64,000 bases of DNA from Streptomyces hygroscopicus. GTDB taxonomy: Bacteria; Actinomycetota; Actinomycetes; Streptomycetales; Streptomycetaceae. A model generated the notes under the pieces. The model was not told where the DNA came from. It saw nothing but the letters and a program-made list of their open reading frames with translations, and searched no databases. The translations under genes were made by a program, and so were the position numbers. The stretch spans positions 1 through 64,000 of the forward strand of contig NZ_LBMW01000027.1 of the NCBI RefSeq assembly GCF_026168105.1. Direction: 5' to 3'. Positions 1 to 8,079 of the stretch are shown here, one piece after another. Position 1 is the first letter of the stretch. Each line of letters opens with the position of its first letter.

Positions 1-159
1 CCCCCGGGTCCCGCCGGGGACGGCGTCCCCTGGGCCCTTCCGGCGGTGTGCCTGCGTCCCCTGAGGCCCCTCCCGTGAAGCCCCTCCCGGCTGCTGCCTG
101 CCCGCGCCCCTGCCCGGGAACTGCCCCCGCCCCGACACCGACCCCGATCTGCCCCGGGC

Positions 160-1191
160 TCACGCGGTGAGCCAGTCGTCCACCCCGGTGAGCAGTTTCG
201 TCTTCATGTTCTCGGGGGCCGCCGAACCCCGTACCGACTGCCGCGCCAGTTCCGCCAGTTCCTCGTCCGTGAAGCCGTGCTGGTGGCGGGCGATCTCGTA
301 CTGGGCCGCCAGCCGGGAGCCGAACAGCAGAGGGTCGTCCGCGCCCAGGGCCAGCGGGACACCCGCCTCGAAGAGCGTCCTCAGCGGGACGTCCTCCGGC
401 TTCTCGTACACCCCCAGCGCGACGTTCGACGCCGGGCACACCTCGCACGTCACCCCGCGCTCCGCCAGGCGCCGGAGCAGACGCGGGTCCTCCGCCGCGC
501 GCACCCCGTGGCCCACCCGGTTCGCGTGCAGGTCGTCCAGGCAGTCGCGGACCGAGGACGGGCCGGTCAGTTCGCCGCCGTGCGGGGCCGAGAGCAGGCC
601 CCCCTCGCGGGCGATGGCGAAGGCGCGGTCGAAGTCGCGCGCCATGCCACGGCGTTCGTCGTTCGAGAGGCCGAAGCCCACCACACCGCGGTCGTGGTAC
701 CGCACCGCCAGACGGGCCAGCGTGCGGGCGTCCAGGGGGTGCTTCATACGGTTCGCGGCGACCAGGACCCGCATGCCCAGGCCCGTCTCGCGCGACGCCG
801 CCTCCACCGCGTCCAGGATGATCTCCATTGCGGGAATCAGACCGCCCAGACGTGGCGCGTACGACGTCGGGTCCACCTGGATCTCCAGCCAGCCCGAGCC
901 GTCCTTGACGTCCTCCTCCGCGGCCTCCCGCACCAGGCGCTGGATGTCCTCCGGCTCCCTGAGGCACGAACGGGCCGCGTCGTACAGCCGCTGGAAGCGG
1001 AACCAGCCCCGCTCGTCCGTCGCCCGCAGCTTCGGCGGTTCCCCGCTGGTCAGGGCTTCGGTCAGCGCCTCCGGCAGGCGCACGCCGTACTTGTCGGCCA
1101 GTTCGAGCAGGGTGGCGGGCCGCATGGACCCGGTGAAGTGCAGGTGCAGATGGGCTTTCGGCAGCTCAGAGACATCACGTACACGCTCCAT
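160..1191 (-). CDS. Adenosine deaminase-family metal-dependent deaminase
   Basis: A 343-residue cytosolic deaminase of the adenosine deaminase family, expected to hydrolyse the 6-amino group of adenosine or a related aminopurine. Family metal and catalytic residues are visible: H16 and H18 in HLHLH, H204 in HGGE (usually HAGE, with E207 as proton shuttle), H228 in RVGHG and D285/D286 in GADDP. The ATG at 1191 is chosen because conserved sequence starts directly after it; the in-frame extension upstream looks unconserved. The segment GFGLSNDE (residues 172-179) departs from the substrate loop of classical enzymes, so an aminodeoxyfutalosine or modified-purine deaminase is a fair alternative. 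It lies downstream of aspC on the same strand, behind a terminator hairpin. Confidence 0.85.
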   Translation of the reverse strand: MERVRDVSELPKAHLHLHFTGSMRPATLLELADKYGVRLPEALTEALTSGEPPKLRATDERGWFRFQRLYDAARSCLREPEDIQRLVREAAEEDVKDGSGWLEIQVDPTSYAPRLGGLIPAMEIILDAVEAASRETGLGMRVLVAANRMKHPLDARTLARLAVRYHDRGVVGFGLSNDERRGMARDFDRAFAIAREGGLLSAPHGGELTGPSSVRDCLDDLHANRVGHGVRAAEDPRLLRRLAERGVTCEVCPASNVALGVYEKPEDVPLRTLFEAGVPLALGADDPLLFGSRLAAQYEIARHQHGFTDEELAELARQSVRGSAAPENMKTKLLTGVDDWLTA

Positions 1192-1265
1192 CCCAGGATC
1201 CTGCCGCACGTCCCCGGCGTCCCTCCAGCGGTTTCCCCGTTCGTGGTCTTGCTCGCACAAAAGAA

Positions 1266-1306
1266 CGGGGCGGTCACCTCCCCCGGAAGGGGAGACGACC
1301 GCCCCG
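1266..1306 (-). terminator. Hairpin terminator downstream of aspC
   Basis: A 10-bp perfect outer stem (1266-1275 with 1297-1306) encloses a second 6-bp stem (1278-1283 with 1289-1294). It lies between the aspC stop and the start of the deaminase gene. There is no T-run, which is common in Streptomyces terminators. It probably ends most aspC transcription. Confidence 0.65.
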
Positions 1307-1326
1307 CAGGACGGGGGAGCGGGACG

Positions 1327-2553
1327 TCAGTCCTGCGCCTCCGCCAGCAGCTTCTGAAGCCGGCTCACGCCCTCGACCAGGTCCTCGTCACCGAGGGCGT
1401 ACGACAGCCGCAGGTAGCCGGGGGTGCCGAAGGCCTCGCCGGGCACCACCGCGACCTCGGTCTCCTCCAGGATCAGCGCGGCCAGCTCCACCGTGTTCTG
1501 CGGGCGCCGACCGCGGATCTCCTTGCCGATCAGCGCCTTCACCGACGGGTACGCGTAGAACGCGCCCTCCGGCTCCGGGCACAGCACGCCGTCGATCTCG
1601 TTCAGCATGCGCACGACGGTCCTGCGACGCCGGTCGAAGGCCTCGCGCATCTTCGCGACCGCCTCCAGGTCACCGGAGACCGCCGCCAGAGCCGCCACCT
1701 GCGCAACGTTCGACACGTTGGAGGTCGCGTGCGACTGAAGGTTCGTCGCCGCCTTCACCACGTCCTTGGGGCCGATGATCCAGCCCACGCGCCACCCCGT
1801 CATCGCGTACGTCTTGGCGACGCCGTTGACCACGATGCACTTGTCCCGCAGCTCCGGCAGGATCGCGGGCAGCGAGGTGAACTTCGCGTCGCCGTAGACC
1901 AGGTGCTCGTAGATCTCGTCCGTCAGCACCCACAGGCCGTGCTCGACCGCCCAGCGGCCGATCGCCTCGGCCTCGGCCTCGCTGTAGACCGCGCCGGTCG
2001 GGTTCGAGGGGGAGACGAAGAGGACGACCTTCGTCTTCTCGGTGCGGGCCGCTTCCAGCTGCTCGACGGAGACGCGGTAGCCGGTCGTCTCGTCCGTGAC
2101 GACATCCACCGGGACACCCCCGGCCAGCCGGATCGACTCCGGGTACGTCGTCCAGTACGGCGCCGGGACGATCACCTCGTCGCCCGGGTCGAGGATCGCG
2201 GCGAAGGCCTCGTAGATGGCTTGCTTGCCGCCGTTGGTGACCAGGATCTGGGAGGCGTCGACCTCGTACCCGGAGTCGCGCAGCGTCTTCGCGGCGATCG
2301 CGGTCTTCAGCTCGGGAAGGCCGCCGGCCGGCGTGTAGCGGTGGTACTTCGGGTTCTTGCAGGCCTCGACGGCCGCCTCGACGATGTAGTCGGGTGTCGG
2401 GAAGTCGGGCTCGCCGGCGCCGAAGCCGATCACCGGGCGCCCGGCGGCCTTGAGGGCCTTGGCCTTGGCGTCCACGGCGAGGGTGGCGGACTCGGAGATC
2501 GCGCCGATCCGGGCGGAGACCCGACGCTCGGTGGGAGGGGTTGCAGCGCTCAT
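1327..2553 (-). CDS. aspC: Aspartate/aromatic-type PLP aminotransferase
   Basis: A class I/II aminotransferase of 408 residues. It is expected to transfer the amino group between aspartate (or a similar amino acid) and 2-oxoglutarate using pyridoxal phosphate. K247 in the AKTYAMTGWRVGW block is the Schiff-base lysine. N184 (SPSNPTG), D212 and Y215 contact the cofactor and R255 the phosphate. The ATG at 2553 opens the conserved MSAATPPTERR sequence; two further in-frame starts lie just upstream (2562 and 2601) without better signals. It is divergent from the tRNA-Trp/secE transcript, so the 2554-2814 interval holds promoters for both directions. Substrate choice within the family is inferred from close resemblance to Streptomyces AspC. 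Confidence 0.92.
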   Translation of the reverse strand: MSAATPPTERRVSARIGAISESATLAVDAKAKALKAAGRPVIGFGAGEPDFPTPDYIVEAAVEACKNPKYHRYTPAGGLPELKTAIAAKTLRDSGYEVDASQILVTNGGKQAIYEAFAAILDPGDEVIVPAPYWTTYPESIRLAGGVPVDVVTDETTGYRVSVEQLEAARTEKTKVVLFVSPSNPTGAVYSEAEAEAIGRWAVEHGLWVLTDEIYEHLVYGDAKFTSLPAILPELRDKCIVVNGVAKTYAMTGWRVGWIIGPKDVVKAATNLQSHATSNVSNVAQVAALAAVSGDLEAVAKMREAFDRRRRTVVRMLNEIDGVLCPEPEGAFYAYPSVKALIGKEIRGRRPQNTVELAALILEETEVAVVPGEAFGTPGYLRLSYALGDEDLVEGVSRLQKLLAEAQD

Positions 2554-2699
2554 GGGACCCATCGTTTCAGACCGGAAACTGCCCCGGCACGCGGGTTTCA
2601 CAGACTGGGCAGGACAGGGCCGTGGACCGGACAGACGTCCGAATTCGTGCGGTGGCCTGGCCGATCTTGCGGGGGCAAGGCCCCTACGGGCACTTTCTG

Positions 2700-2729
2700 T
2701 TCGACGCCCAGCCGTGGACCACGTACACT
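2700..2729 (+). promoter_or_regulatory. Candidate promoter for tRNA-Trp/secE/nusG
   Basis: TTCGAC (2700-2705) and TACACT (2724-2729) are separated by 18 bases, a fair match to the vegetative sigma (HrdB) consensus. It lies about 85 bases before the tRNA. A second weak TACGTT box at 2796 could start closer. No transcript data were available. Confidence 0.4.
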
Positions 2730-2814
2730 CTCACCTCGTTGGCCTCCAGCGGCCTCGCCCGAGCCGGTGCACACCGAGCACCCGGCCGGATGCGGTACGT
2801 TGGGGTACACACAA

Positions 2815-2887
2815 AGGGTCGTAGCTCAATTGGTAGAGCACTGGTCTCCAAAACCAGCGGTTGGGGGTTCAAGTCCCTCCGGCCCTG
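2815..2887 (+). tRNA. trpT: tRNA-Trp (CCA anticodon)
   Basis: A 73-nt cloverleaf. The acceptor arm pairs AGGGTCG with CGGCCCT (one T-G pair). The anticodon stem is CTGGT/ACCAG with loop CTCCAAA, giving anticodon CCA, and the T-arm pairs GGGGG with CCCTC around TTCAAGT. The discriminator base is G. The terminal CCA is not encoded; the next bases are CTA. The gene sits 107 bases before secE, an arrangement found across actinobacteria. Confidence 0.96.
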
Positions 2888-2994
2888 CTACACACTCCTC
2901 CACCAGGAAGTGTGCGCACAGTACGTACGTATTGCACGCCGTGCGGCTCCACCGGGCGCGGCACGGCCACGACCCGGGAATCAGGTGAGGACGA

Positions 2995-3282
2995 GTGACG
3001 GACGCCGTGGGCTCCATCGACATGCCTGACGCCCAGGACGAGGTGCAGGAGTCGAAGAAGAAGACCCGCAAAGGCGGCAAGCGAGCCAAGAAGGGCCCGC
3101 TCAAGCGCCTTGCCCTCTTCTACCGCCAGGTCATCGCGGAGCTCCGCAAGGTTGTCTGGCCGACGCGCAACCAACTGACGTCGTACACCACCGTGGTGAT
3201 CTTCTTCGTCGCGATCATGATCGCCCTGGTGACTCTGATTGACTATGGGCTCAACCACGCCGCCAAGTACGTCTTCGGCTGA
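2995..3282 (+). CDS. secE: Preprotein translocase subunit SecE
   Basis: A 95-residue single-span subunit of the SecYEG channel. The first 35 residues are cytoplasmic and strongly basic. The conserved amphipathic helix carrying ELRKVVWPTR (residues 49-58) is followed by one membrane helix at about 64-83. The GTG start at 2995 has a purine-rich ribosome site (GGTGAGGA) just upstream. The gene is followed after 80 bases by nusG, the usual secE-nusG pair. The gap holds an 8-bp hairpin (3295-3302 with 3310-3317). The length fits short Gram-positive SecE, not the three-span E. coli form. Confidence 0.95.
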   Translation: MTDAVGSIDMPDAQDEVQESKKKTRKGGKRAKKGPLKRLALFYRQVIAELRKVVWPTRNQLTSYTTVVIFFVAIMIALVTLIDYGLNHAAKYVFG

Positions 3283-3362
3283 GCCGAGAGCGAAGGACGC
3301 CGAGGTAGCCGGCGTCCCTTTCGCGTGTTCCACCCCTATGTATCCAGGAAGAAGCAGCCACC

Positions 3363-4196
3363 GTGTCTGACCCGAACCTGAACGACGCCATGGAGCCTCG
3401 CGGGGAGGCCGTCGAGTCCGTGGATGACGAGCTCGACATCGTCGAGGGCGCGGACGAGGTCGACGAGGCCGAGGCTGCCGAAGCCGCCGCGGGCGAGCCG
3501 GCCGAGGAGACCGCCGTGCACGTCGTCGACGAGGACGAGGTCGCGTCCGAGGAGCCCGAGGGCGAGCAGGAGCCCGAGCTCGACCCGGTCGAGCAGCTCC
3601 GCCAGGAGCTGCGCACCCTGCCGGGCGAGTGGTATGTGATCCACACCTACGCCGGTTACGAGAACCGCGTGAAGACCAACCTCGAGCAGCGTGCCGTCTC
3701 GCTGAACGTCGAGGACTACATCTTCCAGGCCGAAGTGCCGCAGGAAGAGGTGGTCCAGATCAAGAACGGCGACCGCAAGACCATCCGTCAGAACAAGCTC
3801 CCGGGCTACGTCCTGGTGCGCATGGACCTGACGAACGAGTCCTGGGGAGTCGTCCGCAACACGCCCGGTGTCACCGGCTTCGTGGGCAACGCCTACGACC
3901 CGTACCCGCTGACGCTGGACGAGATCGTCAAGATGCTCGCTCCGGAAGCCGAGGAGAAGGCCGCCCGTGAGGCCGCGGAGGCCGAGGGCAAGCCTGCTCC
4001 GCAGCGCAAGGTCGAGGTCCAGGTGCTGGACTTCGAGGTCGGCGACTCGGTCACCGTCACCGACGGTCCGTTCGCCACGCTGCAGGCGACCATCAACGAG
4101 ATCAACGCCGACTCCAAGAAGGTCAAGGGCCTCGTGGAGATCTTCGGCCGCGAGACTCCGGTCGAGCTCTCCTTCGACCAGATCCAGAAGAACTGA
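3363..4196 (+). CDS. nusG: Transcription elongation/termination factor NusG
   Basis: A 277-residue NusG that binds the RNA polymerase clamp and links it to Rho or the ribosome. The NGN domain begins at about residue 88 (GEWYVIHTYAGYENRVKTNL) and the KOW domain lies at about 222-250 (VGDSVTVTDGPFATL). The first 80 or so residues form a very acidic, low-complexity extension rich in Glu, Asp and Ala. This is typical of Streptomyces and absent from the roughly 180-residue E. coli protein. The GTG at 3363 is the first in-frame start and opens the acidic region. The gene lies between secE and rplK and is followed by a terminator-like hairpin. Confidence 0.96.
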   Translation: MSDPNLNDAMEPRGEAVESVDDELDIVEGADEVDEAEAAEAAAGEPAEETAVHVVDEDEVASEEPEGEQEPELDPVEQLRQELRTLPGEWYVIHTYAGYENRVKTNLEQRAVSLNVEDYIFQAEVPQEEVVQIKNGDRKTIRQNKLPGYVLVRMDLTNESWGVVRNTPGVTGFVGNAYDPYPLTLDEIVKMLAPEAEEKAAREAAEAEGKPAPQRKVEVQVLDFEVGDSVTVTDGPFATLQATINEINADSKKVKGLVEIFGRETPVELSFDQIQKN

Positions 4197-4221
4197 CACC
4201 TTCTGGTACAGCACCTCCGAC

Positions 4222-4266
4222 CAGGTCAGACAGGCTCCCGCAGCTGGTCTGACCTGCTCGGTTTTT
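4222..4266 (+). terminator. Terminator or attenuator between nusG and rplK
   Basis: A 10-bp perfect stem (4222-4231 with 4247-4256) with a 15-base loop is followed by CTCGG and five T residues at 4262-4266. It is a classical intrinsic-terminator shape and would at least partly separate secE-nusG from rplK-rplA. Confidence 0.65.
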
Positions 4267-4292
4267 GGCCGCGCAGAGGTACCCGTTATCGT
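4265..4292 (+). promoter_or_regulatory. Candidate rplK promoter
   Basis: TTGGCC (4265-4270) and TATCGT (4287-4292) are spaced by 16 bases, directly after the nusG terminator and 73 bases before rplK. The boxes are only moderate matches to the vegetative consensus. The location, right after a terminator, is the main support. Confidence 0.4.
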
Positions 4293-4365
4293 TGTGCGGT
4301 ATGCCTCCATCCGGATGATCCGGATTGGACGGCGGAAAACTCTCACTAAGGACCCGGAGAGAGCA

Positions 4366-4800
4366 ATGCCTCCCAAGAAGAAGAAGGTCACGGGGCTCAT
4401 CAAGCTCCAGATCCAGGCCGGCGCCGCCAACCCGGCCCCGCCGGTCGGCCCGGCGCTGGGTCAGCACGGCGTCAACATCATGGAGTTCTGCAAGGCCTAC
4501 AACGCCGCGACCGAGTCGCAGCGCGGTTGGGTCATCCCGGTGGAGATCACGGTCTACGAGGACCGTTCCTTCACCTTCATCACCAAGACTCCACCGGCCG
4601 CCAAGATGATCCTCAAGGCCGCGGGCGTCGAGAAGGGCTCCGGCGAGCCGCACAAGACCAAGGTCGCCAAGATCACCGAGGCGCAGGTCCGCGAGATCGC
4701 CCAGACCAAGATGCCCGACCTCAACGCCAACGACCTGGACGCCGCCGCGAAGATCATCGCCGGCACCGCGCGTTCCATGGGCGTCACGGTCGAGGGCTGA
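4366..4800 (+). CDS. rplK: 50S ribosomal protein L11 (uL11)
   Basis: A 144-residue protein of the GTPase-associated centre; it binds the 1070 region of 23S rRNA, the thiostrepton target. The N-terminal domain with conserved prolines (PAPPVGPALGQHGVNIMEFC) and the C-terminal RNA-binding domain are both complete. The ATG at 4366 begins the conserved MPPKKKKVTG sequence and has GGAGAGA upstream. It forms a pair with rplA 103 bases downstream. The length matches the family. Confidence 0.97.
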   Translation: MPPKKKKVTGLIKLQIQAGAANPAPPVGPALGQHGVNIMEFCKAYNAATESQRGWVIPVEITVYEDRSFTFITKTPPAAKMILKAAGVEKGSGEPHKTKVAKITEAQVREIAQTKMPDLNANDLDAAAKIIAGTARSMGVTVEG

Positions 4801-4903
4801 ACCCCACCTTCGTAGAACCATGCAGCTGCCGAATACGCGGCCGCACGTGGCAGGGCCTGCTCGGCCCGTACCACGACTCCTTTCAGAACACACAGGAGCA
4901 GTT

Positions 4904-5629
4904 GTGAGCAAGCGCAGCAAGGCTCTCCGCGCTGCGGACGCCAAGATCGACCGGGAGAAGCTCTACGCCCCGCTCGAGGCCGTCCGTCTCGCCAAGGAGA
5001 CCTCCACGACCAAGTTCGACGGCACCGTCGAGGTCGCCTTCCGTCTGGGTGTCGACCCGCGCAAGGCCGACCAGATGGTCCGTGGCACCGTGAACCTCCC
5101 GCACGGCACCGGTAAGACCGCCCGGGTCCTGGTCTTCGCGACCGGTGACCGTGCCGAGGCCGCTCGTGCCGCGGGCGCCGACATCGTCGGCGCCGACGAG
5201 CTGATCGACGAGGTGTCGAAGGGCCGTCTGGACTTCGACGCCGTCGTCGCCACCCCGGACCTCATGGGCAAGGTCGGCCGCCTCGGCCGCGTGCTCGGTC
5301 CCCGTGGTCTGATGCCGAACCCCAAGACCGGCACCGTGACCCCGGACGTCGTCAAGGCCGTCAACGACATCAAGGGCGGCAAGATCGAGTTCCGCGTCGA
5401 CAAGCACTCGAACCTGCACTTCATCATCGGCAAGACGTCCTTCGACGACGCCAAGCTGGTGGAGAACTACGGTGCGGCGCTGGAGGAGATCCTCCGTCTT
5501 AAGCCGTCCGCCGCCAAGGGTCGCTACATCAAGAAGGCCGCCATCACCACCACGATGGGCCCCGGCATTCCGCTCGACCCGAACCGCACCCGCAACCTCC
5601 TCGTCGAGGAGGACCCGGCCGCCGTCTGA
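4904..5629 (+). CDS. rplA: 50S ribosomal protein L1 (uL1)
   Basis: A 241-residue protein of the L1 stalk, which moves with the E-site tRNA. In many bacteria it represses its own mRNA. The GTG at 4904 follows an AGGAG ribosome site and opens the conserved SKRSKALRAADAKID sequence; the ATG at 4820 would add an unconserved leader. The segment LGRVLGPRGLMPNPKTGTV is the classic L1 signature. The gene is the last of its transcript, since a very strong terminator follows. Confidence 0.97.
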   Translation: MSKRSKALRAADAKIDREKLYAPLEAVRLAKETSTTKFDGTVEVAFRLGVDPRKADQMVRGTVNLPHGTGKTARVLVFATGDRAEAARAAGADIVGADELIDEVSKGRLDFDAVVATPDLMGKVGRLGRVLGPRGLMPNPKTGTVTPDVVKAVNDIKGGKIEFRVDKHSNLHFIIGKTSFDDAKLVENYGAALEEILRLKPSAAKGRYIKKAAITTTMGPGIPLDPNRTRNLLVEEDPAAV

Positions 5630-5660
5630 TCCTGACGGCAGCCGCGGGCACGCGCAGCTG

Positions 5661-5706
5661 ACGCCGGGCCCCGCACCTTCCGAGGTGCGGGGCCCGGCGT
5701 GTTTTT
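5661..5706 (+). terminator. Strong intrinsic terminator after rplA
   Basis: A perfect 18-bp stem (5661-5678 with 5683-5700) closed by a TCCG loop and followed by G and six T residues. It is one of the two best terminators in the window and separates rplK-rplA from the lipoprotein gene. Confidence 0.92.
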
Positions 5707-5850
5707 TCGGCTCGCTCGCCGCCGGAGTGCGCCCCGGCGGCGCACTCCGGTGCGACGATCCGGGGCACATGGCGTTTCCCGGGAGGTGCGTGCCGTGTCC
5801 CCTGCGTCGGAGTTAGCGTGAAGATCACGGAGCGCACGAGGGGGGAACGG

Positions 5851-6729
5851 ATGAGGGACAGGATCGTGAGGCGCGGGATCCTCCCGGTCGTGGCGGTCAC
5901 GGCACTGTCCACCCTGGCTGCGTGCGGCTTCCCCGGGGACGACGACCACAAGGACTCCGCGCGGCCGCCACACGGCCGCACAGGCCGTGTCGACCCCCGG
6001 TCGGCGTCCGCCCTGCGGGCCGTCGTGAAGGCCACCTCGAGGGCCGGTTCCGCGCGGATCGAGTCCACGACCGCCATGGGCGGGATGCTCTCCCTGAGGA
6101 CGGACGGCGCCCTCGGCTGGTCCGGCGACCCGGTCGGCACGCTCCGCATCACCTACACCGGCGGCCGGCTCGCCGAGACCATGCGCACGCTGAACAGCAC
6201 CTCCATGGAAGCCCGGGTGCTGCCCGACGCCTACTACGCGAAGGTCGGGGCCGCGTTCGCCCGCCGTCTGCACGGCAGGCACTGGATCAGGTACGCGTAC
6301 GAAGACCTGTCCGCCCTTCCCGGGGGCTCGGGTGCGCATCTGAGGGACCAACTGCGCAGCACGGCCCCTCTTCAGCCGGTCAGGCTGCTTCTCGCCTCCG
6401 GGGACGTGCGCAGGGACGGCGAGGAGACCGTGCGCGGCCGGCACACCACGCACTACTCGGGAACGGTCACCGCCGCGGACCTCAACGGCGAGGGCGCGGC
6501 CGGGCTCAAGGCGCAGCTGGAGCAGGCCGGAGTCACCACGGAGACCGTCGACATCTGGGTCGACGACCACGACCTGCTGGTCAAGAAGGTCGAACGGGGT
6601 GAGCTGTCGAGCGGACGGCTGTCCTCGACGGCGTACTACCACGACTACGGCGTGCAGTTCTCGGCCGCGAAGCCGCCGGTGGCGGACACCGCCGACTTCA
6701 AGGAGCTGATTGGCACCCCGGTCTCGTAG
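5851..6729 (+). CDS. Secreted lipoprotein, LppX/LprG-like
   Basis: A 292-residue predicted lipoprotein. Residues 1-24 form a signal peptide with basic N-region (RDRIVRR), hydrophobic core and lipobox LAAC with the lipidated cysteine at 25. The mature part has the alternating beta-strand character of the LppX/LprAFG family of actinobacterial lipid-binding lipoproteins, including a C-terminal VDDHDLLVKKVE strand. The ATG at 5851 is preferred because GAGGGGGGAA lies just upstream; a GTG at 5818 would add 11 residues without a good site. The TAG stop falls inside the first unit of a 21-bp tandem repeat array. The gene lies between rplA and rplJ, a usual place for such lipoproteins in Streptomyces. 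Ligand unknown. Confidence 0.8.
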   Translation: MRDRIVRRGILPVVAVTALSTLAACGFPGDDDHKDSARPPHGRTGRVDPRSASALRAVVKATSRAGSARIESTTAMGGMLSLRTDGALGWSGDPVGTLRITYTGGRLAETMRTLNSTSMEARVLPDAYYAKVGAAFARRLHGRHWIRYAYEDLSALPGGSGAHLRDQLRSTAPLQPVRLLLASGDVRRDGEETVRGRHTTHYSGTVTAADLNGEGAAGLKAQLEQAGVTTETVDIWVDDHDLLVKKVERGELSSGRLSSTAYYHDYGVQFSAAKPPVADTADFKELIGTPVS

Positions 6730-6944
6730 GACGTGGCCCCGGTCTCGTAGGACGTGGCCCCGGTCTCGTAGGACGTGGCCCCGGTCTCGTAGGACGTGGC
6801 CCCGGTCTCGTAGGACGTGGCCCCGGTCTCGTAGGACGTGGCCCCGGTCTCGTAGGACGTGGCCCCGGTCTCGTAGGACGTGGCCCCGGTCTCGTAGGAC
6901 GTGGCCCCGGTCTCGTAGGACGTGGCCCCGGTCTCGTAGGACGT
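6720..6944 (+). repeat. Eleven-copy 21-bp tandem repeat at the lipoprotein stop codon
   Basis: Eleven nearly identical head-to-tail units of 21 bp, each carrying GGTCTCGTAGGACGTGGCCC. The first unit contains the end of the lipoprotein gene (Val-Ser-stop), so the array looks like repeated duplication of that gene's last codons and stop. Every unit carries the in-frame TAG, so there is no readthrough product. The copies differ only at the outer edges, which suggests recent expansion. Spacers are absent, so it is not a CRISPR array. Confidence 0.95.
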
Positions 6945-7040
6945 CATGGCCGCCCCCGGCCCAGGGAAATCAGGAGTCTTCGACGCCCGGTCAGGGCAGG
7001 CTCGCGGTCCTGCTGTGAACCGCCCCCCGGCTCCGCCACC

Positions 7041-7076
7041 CTGGGCATGGACAAGCCCCTGGGCATGGACAAGCCA
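7041..7076 (+). repeat. Two-copy 18-bp direct repeat
   Basis: Two consecutive 18-bp units (7041-7058 and 7059-7076) differ at the last base only. They lie between the 21-bp array and the remnant of a second lipoprotein gene and are followed by GGTGACGGTGACGG, another short duplication. They point to slippage or repair at a deletion junction. Confidence 0.8.
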
Positions 7077-7089
7077 AGCCGGTGACGGT

Positions 7090-7155
7090 GACGGCTCGCC
7101 CGCCAAGGACACGGCCGACCTCGCCGAGATGATGAGGGGCGCCCAGCAGGGCTGA
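7090..7155 (+). pseudogene. Remnant of a second LppX-like lipoprotein gene
   Basis: The last 20 or so codons before the TGA at 7153-7155 read DGSPAKDTADLAEMMRGAQQG. They match the C-terminal style of the neighbouring lipoprotein (PPVADTADFKELIGTPVS), with the shared P-x-x-DTAD core. No signal peptide, start codon with ribosome site or mature domain precedes it; upstream there are only repeats and low-complexity sequence. I infer that a tandem second lipoprotein gene was almost fully deleted. Some Streptomyces carry two lipoprotein genes between rplA and rplJ. It could be chance similarity, since the match is short. Confidence 0.5.
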
Positions 7156-7170
7156 GCCGTGGGAGCGGAT

Positions 7171-7200
7171 TTGCTTGCCGGCGATCCGTTCCTCTACTCT
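7171..7200 (+). promoter_or_regulatory. Candidate rplJ promoter
   Basis: TTGCTT (7171-7176) and TACTCT (7195-7200) with an 18-base spacer, about 240 bases before rplJ. The boxes are moderately good, and the long leader fits the usual rplJL arrangement. Confidence 0.5.
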
Positions 7201-7204
7201 CCTA

Positions 7205-7437
7205 CAGAAGCCAAAGACCGCTGGTCGTTGCCGTGCGCTCGGATGAGGGCGCGGTGGCCGAAGGATCCGCTGAACTGCGGACGACCCGCGCAGGTGACAG
7301 TGGAAGAGCTCCCGGAGTATGTGCGTCCGCCGCACGTGCAACCGGTCGAGTCCGCCCCGTGCGCCTGCGCCGGGGCGTTTCGTTTTCCCCAGCCCCTTCC
7401 GAGCGGTCCTCATCACCCGGAAGGAGGCCGACGCTCT
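7205..7437 (+). promoter_or_regulatory. rplJ leader with attenuator-like hairpin (L10 leader)
   Basis: About 230 bases of structured leader precede rplJ, where many bacteria carry the L10-(L12)n autoregulatory leader. A 7-bp stem (7353-7359 with 7371-7377) is followed by TTTCGTTTT, the form of an intrinsic terminator. It lies well before the AAGGAGG site at 7421-7427, so it could act as an attenuator. The identity as an L10 leader rests on position; a covariance search was not possible. Confidence 0.5.
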
Positions 7438-7968
7438 ATGGCAAGGCCCGACAAGGCTGCCGCGGTAGCCGAGCTGGCGGAGCAGTTCCGCAGCTCGAAC
7501 GCCGCCGTGCTGACCGAGTACCGGGGTCTCACCGTGGCGCAGCTGAAGACGCTGCGTCGTTCGCTCGGTGAGAACGCCCAGTACGCCGTGGTGAAGAACA
7601 CGCTGACCAAGATTGCGGCCAACGAGGCCGGGATCTCGACGCTCGACGACCTGTTCAACGGTCCGACGGCGGTCGCCTTCGTCACCGGTGACCCGGTGGA
7701 GTCGGCGAAGGGTCTTCGTGACTTCGCCAAGGACAACCCGAACCTCGTCATCAAGGGCGGTGTCCTTGACGGCAAGGCGCTGTCCGCCGACGAGATCAAG
7801 AAGCTTGCGGACCTTGAGTCCCGCGAGGTTCTGCTCGCCAAGCTGGCGGGCGCCATGAAGGGCAAGCAGTCCCAGGCTGCCGCGCTCTTCCAGGCGCTCC
7901 CGTCGAAGCTCGTCCGCACCGTGGACGCTCTTCGCGCCAAGCAGGCCGAGCAGGGCGGTGCCGAGTAA
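7438..7968 (+). CDS. rplJ: 50S ribosomal protein L10 (uL10)
   Basis: A 176-residue stalk base protein. The N-terminal domain binds 23S rRNA beside L11 and the C-terminal helix recruits L7/L12 dimers. The ATG at 7438 follows AAGGAGG and opens the conserved MARPDKAAAVAELAEQF. The NAAVLTEYRGLTVAQLKTLR block is typical. rplL follows after 111 bases. In many bacteria the L10-L12 complex represses this mRNA through the leader. Confidence 0.97.
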   Translation: MARPDKAAAVAELAEQFRSSNAAVLTEYRGLTVAQLKTLRRSLGENAQYAVVKNTLTKIAANEAGISTLDDLFNGPTAVAFVTGDPVESAKGLRDFAKDNPNLVIKGGVLDGKALSADEIKKLADLESREVLLAKLAGAMKGKQSQAAALFQALPSKLVRTVDALRAKQAEQGGAE

Positions 7969-8079
7969 TTCGGCTCGCGAAATGACCGCCGCCACAGGCG
8001 ACGGTCGTAGCGGGCCGAACGTACGCCCGCCATACATGTACATCCGGCACCAGCCGAATTAGTGGAAGGATCGCCCATC

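Noticed and set aside
277..2988. A 903-codon plus-strand frame over the deaminase and aspC
   Set aside because: It is low in recognisable motifs, rich in Arg/Gly/Leu, and runs antisense to two clear genes and into the tRNA.
6720..6944. Tandem repeats as a CRISPR array
   Set aside because: Units are contiguous with no spacers, and no cas genes are near.
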